Below, one piece after another: positions 22,073-24,706 of a stretch of 24,706 nt of DNA (position 1 is its first letter; each line of letters begins with the position of its first letter). The position numbers and the translations under genes were made by a program. Origin of the DNA: Leadbetterella sp964489955. Lineage in GTDB: Bacteria; Bacteroidota; Bacteroidia; Cytophagales; Spirosomataceae. The DNA lies in the NCBI GenBank assembly GCA_964489955.1, contig CAZBAV010000062.1, forward strand, positions 1 through 24,706, read 5' to 3'. The notes under the pieces were generated by a model. It was not told the DNA's origin. It saw only the letters and a program-made list of their open reading frames with translations, and made no database searches.

Positions 22073-23800
22073 TTATTTCGCTACTTCGATGTTTGCCTCG
22101 TATGAGTTTATGGTTTTACCTTTCATACCATCTATAACTTTTTTCACATCACGGTGTGGGACTTCTACAAAACTAAATTTATCATACATATCTATCTGAC
22201 CAATAACACGGCCAGGGATACGAGCTTCTGAAGCTATTGCACCTACAATATGGTTAGGAGAAACATTGTCTTTGCGACCAAGGTTAATGAAAAGCCTGGT
22301 CATACCTTCCTCGGCTACTCCACTTTTCTTTCTTTCGCGGAATCCTCCGTTTCTGTCACCAAATCTATCTCCACCTCTGTCAGAGCTTCTGTCATTTCCT
22401 TTTCTGTCTCTAGGATTTCTGTCTCTAGAACCAAAGCTAGATGATTCAGAACGGCCTCTGGTACTTCTACCCTCATCTGAGATATCATCATCTCTAAAAT
22501 TAGATTTACGTACACCGCCCATTTGCATACGCATAAGAGCAGATACAATTTGGTGCGTATAAATACCTTCTTCTTTTAGCTGGTCCACAATAGCCTCATA
22601 TTGTGCATTGTTTTCGTCTTGGATGTTCTCCTTGATTTTCTCAATGAATTTGGCATTGCGTGATTTTTCCATATCAGCTGTAGTAGGAACTTTTCCTTGC
22701 GGAATAGCTACTTTGGTATAATGTTCTAGGTCACGCATACGGTTGCGATCACGTTTTGTTATGAACAAGAACGCTTTTCCTAGTTTTCCAGCACGACCAG
22801 TTCTACCAATACGGTGTACATAATACTCCAGGTCCATTGGAAGGTCATAGTTGAATACTGCATCTACCCCGCTTACATCAATACCACGAGCGGCCACATC
22901 AGTAGCTACGAGTATTTTTGTGTTTCCATTACGGAATTTGTTCATCACCTGGTTACGGGCAGCTTGGCGTAAGTCACCGTGTAGGCCTTCTGCAGCATAT
23001 CCATTTGCTTGGAACTCTTCTACAACCTCGTCTACTTTGGACTTCGTGTTACAGAAAACTAACATGAGCTGTAGGTCGTTTACATCAATCAAGCGGCTCA
23101 TCAATTCAAACTTAGCCTCTCTTTTAACTAAGAAGTAACTTTGCTCAATGTTGTTGTTTGTGATTTCTTTTCTTGTAACTTTTACAATTTCAGGATCTTT
23201 CTGGAATTTCTTTGTGATATTCAAGATGTCCTTAGACATTGTAGCAGAGAAAAGAACGGTTTGTCTTTCTTCTTTAGCATGTGACAAGATAGTCTCAATA
23301 TCTTCACGGAAGCCCATGTTCAACATCTCATCGGCCTCATCAAGGATAACCATAGAGATATTGTCTAATTTAAGCGTTTTACGCTCAATATGATCCATCA
23401 CCCTTCCTGGTGTACCTACTACTATTTGCGTACCTCTTTTTAGGTTGGCAAACTGTCTTTCATAAGACTCTCCACCATATATAGCCGATACTAAAAGTCC
23501 TTTTTTGTATTTTGCTAGAAGCGTAATTTGTTCTTTTACCTGAAGGGCCAACTCACGTGTTGGACAAAGTATAAGTACTTGAGTGCTTCTGTCATCTGCA
23601 TTTACGTGTTCTATGGCAGGTATACCAAATGCAGCGGTTTTACCTGTACCGGTTTGAGCTTGACCAATTACATCTCTTCCTGAAAGTACTACTGGAATAG
23701 CAGCTGTTTGGATTGGTGTAGATTCGGTGAAACCCATTTCTTCTACCGCATTAAGGATATATTCCGAAATAGGTAGTTCTGAAAACTTTAAAGTTTGCAT
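22073..23800 (-). CDS. deaD: DEAD-box RNA helicase with DbpA-like C-terminal domain (DeaD/CsdA type)
   Basis: ATP-dependent RNA helicase of 575 residues. All core motifs are present: Q motif FTESTPIQ (24-31), I AQTGTGKT (48-55), PTRELA (80-85), TPGRVMD (130-136), II DEAD (154-157), SAT, LVFCNTK, VATDVAARGIDVSG and HRIGRTGRAG. A basic-acidic linker rich in Arg, Asp, Gly and Ser (about 438-495) leads to a DbpA-type RNA-binding domain (GMTRLFINLGRKDNVSPNHI, then SFVEVPH and VAK at the end). This layout is that of DeaD/CsdA, used in ribosome assembly and mRNA decay at low temperature. The leader of about 190 nt with several hairpins suggests post-transcriptional or attenuation control. Confidence 0.94.
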   Translation of the reverse strand: MQTLKFSELPISEYILNAVEEMGFTESTPIQTAAIPVVLSGRDVIGQAQTGTGKTAAFGIPAIEHVNADDRSTQVLILCPTRELALQVKEQITLLAKYKKGLLVSAIYGGESYERQFANLKRGTQIVVGTPGRVMDHIERKTLKLDNISMVILDEADEMLNMGFREDIETILSHAKEERQTVLFSATMSKDILNITKKFQKDPEIVKVTRKEITNNNIEQSYFLVKREAKFELMSRLIDVNDLQLMLVFCNTKSKVDEVVEEFQANGYAAEGLHGDLRQAARNQVMNKFRNGNTKILVATDVAARGIDVSGVDAVFNYDLPMDLEYYVHRIGRTGRAGKLGKAFLFITKRDRNRMRDLEHYTKVAIPQGKVPTTADMEKSRNAKFIEKIKENIQDENNAQYEAIVDQLKEEGIYTHQIVSALMRMQMGGVRKSNFRDDDISDEGRSTRGRSESSSFGSRDRNPRDRKGNDRSSDRGGDRFGDRNGGFRERKKSGVAEEGMTRLFINLGRKDNVSPNHIVGAIASEARIPGRVIGQIDMYDKFSFVEVPHRDVKKVIDGMKGKTINSYEANIEVAK

Positions 23801-23811
23801 AACATTACTTT

Positions 23812-23833
23812 CTTAGCTACTCCGCTAAGTAGC
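23812..23833 (-). promoter_or_regulatory. Mutually exclusive hairpins just before the deaD start
   Basis: On the minus strand GGCTACTTAGCGGAGTAGC is followed by TAAG. GCTACT can pair with AGTAGC (23833-23828 with 23821-23816), or CTTAGC with GCTAAG (23829-23824 with 23817-23812). The two stems share bases and cannot coexist. They end 12 bases before the ATG at 23800, where ribosome binding would occur. Confidence 0.5.
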
Positions 23834-23883
23834 CAACATTGCTTTTATAATAAATTTCTTGAGGCGATTGCGACACGCCCTTA

Positions 23884-23896
23884 CGTGAACATCACG
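23884..23896 (-). other. Small perfect hairpin in the deaD leader
   Basis: CGTGA (23884-23888) and TCACG (23892-23896) pair around the loop ACA. It is one of several small structures in this leader; alone it says little. Confidence 0.35.
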
Positions 23897-23926
23897 GATC
23901 GATTTCCGTTTCCTGCTCTGAAGGGT

Positions 23927-23955
23927 AAAAAAATTAAAAGGTTTGAAATCCTTTT
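23927..23955 (-). terminator. Attenuator-like terminator inside the deaD leader
   Basis: On the minus strand AAAAGG (23955-23950) pairs with CCTTTT (23941-23936) around an 8-base loop, followed by AA and seven T (23933-23927). The stem is short and AT-rich, so weak at normal temperature; it would form better in the cold or with help. It lies about 40-60 nt into the predicted mRNA. Confidence 0.4.
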
Positions 23956-23970
23956 GCCAACGCAGAGTGC

Positions 23971-23985
23971 CGAACGGATAGTTCG
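23971..23985 (-). other. Hairpin at the predicted 5' end of the deaD mRNA
   Basis: CGAAC (23971-23975) and GTTCG (23981-23985) pair around a 5-base loop. On the minus strand this begins about 5 nt after the predicted start point and may stabilise the 5' end. Confidence 0.35.
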
Positions 23986-23996
23986 ATTTACGGGTG

Positions 23997-24004
23997 CAAA
24001 AGTA
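23997..24004 (-). promoter_or_regulatory. -7 promoter element of deaD
   Basis: The minus strand reads TACTTTTG followed by CA (24004-23997), an exact TAnnTTTG with the favoured CA tail. Initiation near 23990 gives a leader of about 190 nt. No good -33 TTG is visible at the usual distance. Confidence 0.6.
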
Positions 24005-24141
24005 CGGACTTATTTTTAAAGTAGAAGAGCGGTTTTGAGATATTCTTGAATTTGTGCTATATCCTGTTGTTATTTTTCTAATTTTTAAGTTTATTTGTGG
24101 ATTTTGATGTTTTTTTAATGTTGGAAGGGCTTAAGATATGA

Positions 24142-24270
24142 TCGATTATACAATTCGGTAAAAGCCTATATGATTTGACTCAAAAGAAACTTGAAGAGTT
24201 GAAAAGGAAATTCCCATTTGAATTGGAGATAATATTTGCTCGTGATTACTACCCGAAGCCACCTATTTGA
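24142..24270 (+). pseudogene. Possible gene remnant, 42 codons without a start codon
   Basis: Between TGA at 24139-24141 and TGA at 24268-24270 the frame is open and reads like real protein: FGKSLYDLTQKKLEELKRKF (about 5-24) forms a charged amphipathic helix, followed by PFELEIIFARDYYPKPPI. There is no ATG or GTG start in frame (only TTG). I do not recognise the family. It may be what is left of a gene decayed by deletion, or chance. Confidence 0.3.
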
Positions 24271-24302
24271 GATAGAAAAGCAATTAATATCAAATATGCT
24301 TG

Positions 24303-24403
24303 TCTGGTCGAGCGAAGACGAGACCCGAACATCTCGACTACGCTTGATGTGACATGACGTAAATCTATGGTGCCTATCTATCTGGTCGAGCGAAGACGAG
24401 ACC
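24303..24403. repeat. REP-like cluster of three imperfect palindromes
   Basis: Two identical 23-base copies (24303-24325 and 24381-24403; core GGTCGAGCGAAGACGAGACC) flank a diverged copy in the opposite orientation (24330-24349, CATCTCGACTACGCTTGATG). Aligned in the same sense, the flanking copies read GGTCTCGTCTTCGCTCGACC. The terminal pairs differ as GG/CC against CA/TG, so the stem is kept by compensatory changes. This is the style of short extragenic palindromes common in Bacteroidota. It is GC-rich compared with its surroundings. Confidence 0.75.
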
Positions 24404-24604
24404 TGTACTAATCAATAATTCAGCTCTGGACTCATTCATCTTTCTTCTTCAATGAAGGGCGAAAATTGAAATTTCCTAAAGAATCTACTTGTTTTCCAAA
24501 TTTTAAGAACCATAATTTAATGCATGCTCTTTAAAAGGGAAACCAACAAATTCTTTTGATAATCAGTACATTTTACTGAAAAAGGGAGATTCAGACGTAA
24601 ATAA

Positions 24605-24706
24605 TTATCTCCGTTTTCTGGAAGAAGAGCTTGAGCGACTATTTGAAGAACTACGACTGTTGGATGTAGAACGACTACTTTTAGGCCCAGATTTAGAAGA
24701 CGGCTT
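24605..24706 (-). CDS. C-terminal tail of a Ser/Arg-rich protein, cut by window edge
   Basis: On the minus strand the frame from 24706 to the TAA at 24607-24605 encodes 33 residues: Lys-Pro-Ser-Ser, then repeated SSR, SNSR and SSSNSR units, ending SSSSSRKRR. Such low-complexity Ser/Arg tails occur at the ends of RNA-binding proteins in Bacteroidota (DEAD-box helicases, pseudouridine synthases, RNases). The family cannot be told because the folded part is outside the window. The plus strand is also open here (see rejected items), but its Leu/Glu/Arg pattern is what an antisense of Ser/Arg codons gives. Confidence 0.5.
   Translation of the reverse strand, partial: KPSSKSGPKSSRSTSNSRSSSNSRSSSSSRKRR

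Larger units (their letters stand above)
24020..24604. other. 585-base stretch without an intact gene
   Basis: The first 120 bases are T-rich with no recognisable element. Then come a stop-bounded open frame that may be a coding remnant (24142-24270), a REP-like palindrome cluster (24303-24403) and about 200 bases of AT-rich sequence with only short, start-less frames. I see no tRNA, transposase or CRISPR structure. Confidence 0.5.

Noticed and set aside
24303..24403. Possible CRISPR array (two identical 23-base repeats)
   Set aside because: Only two copies, 55 bases apart, with a diverged inverted palindrome between them and no cas genes; it fits REP-like elements better.
24520..24706. Plus-strand open frame with Leu/Glu/Arg-rich helix pattern (NNYLRFLEEELERLFEEL and on) over the right end
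   Set aside because: It has no start codon and an upstream stop in frame, and its composition is what the antisense of Ser/Arg codons gives. The minus-strand Ser/Arg tail ending in RKRR is the more natural protein.

Overview
The window looks like ordinary chromosome of a gliding-type Bacteroidota, most likely a flavobacterium-like organism. It is AT-rich, several genes are preceded by the phylum's -7 promoter element TAnnTTTG, and it carries gldF, two DUF4199 membrane proteins, an OmpA/beta-propeller envelope protein and a DeaD-type helicase with a DbpA-like tail. I see no prophage, insertion sequence, CRISPR array or defence island.

Layout. 1-1433 (minus): a TPR protein and cytosolic L-asparaginase overlap by 11 bases; a truncated tRNA-Ser(GGA) follows with its own promoter element lying on the ansA stop codon. 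1434-1526: divergent control region with a 24-bp perfect palindrome. 1527-3383: etfB-etfA and a terminator. 3429-5645: secreted beta-propeller/OmpA protein. 5673-9480: tightly packed module of two membrane-anchored GT2 glycosyltransferases around a GT39-type glycosyltransferase, then a 63-residue conserved small protein. 9539-9966: gcvH and terminator. 9999-13818: closely packed or overlapping run of a dihydroorotase-like protein with eroded metal ligands, two DUF4199 proteins, gldF and a PhzF-family protein. 13943-15719: queA and ispD, separated by a terminator that touches the ispD start codon. 15751-17319 (minus): ATP-dependent pckA with a LacI-type palindrome on its promoter. 17545-18864: membrane-anchored neutral-ceramidase-like protein. 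19022-21316 (minus): malic enzyme/phosphotransacetylase fusion. 21652-22023: VOC protein. 22073-23800 (minus): DEAD-box helicase with a structured leader of about 190 nt. 24020-24604: no intact gene, but a three-unit REP-like palindrome cluster and a possible coding remnant. 24605-24706 (minus): Ser/Arg-rich C-terminus of a protein that continues outside.

How the genes fit together. pckA and the malic enzyme are the two classic exits from C4 acids to PEP and pyruvate. With ETF, asparaginase and GcvH they suggest a heterotroph living on amino acids and lipids; the ceramidase-like enzyme fits that. The glycosyltransferase module probably makes a polyprenyl-phosphate-linked sugar and transfers it to an envelope acceptor. 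GldF and the PorE-like OmpA protein point to gliding or type IX secretion surface biology.

No clearly new multi-gene system is visible. The most interesting signals are regulatory: the palindrome between face-to-face promoter elements upstream of etfBA, the mutually exclusive hairpins and attenuator-like structure in the deaD leader, the terminator abutting ispD, the LacI-like site at pckA and the covarying REP-like triplet. Among the proteins, the dihydroorotase-like protein lacking metal ligands and the gldF gene without gldG next to it deserve a look.
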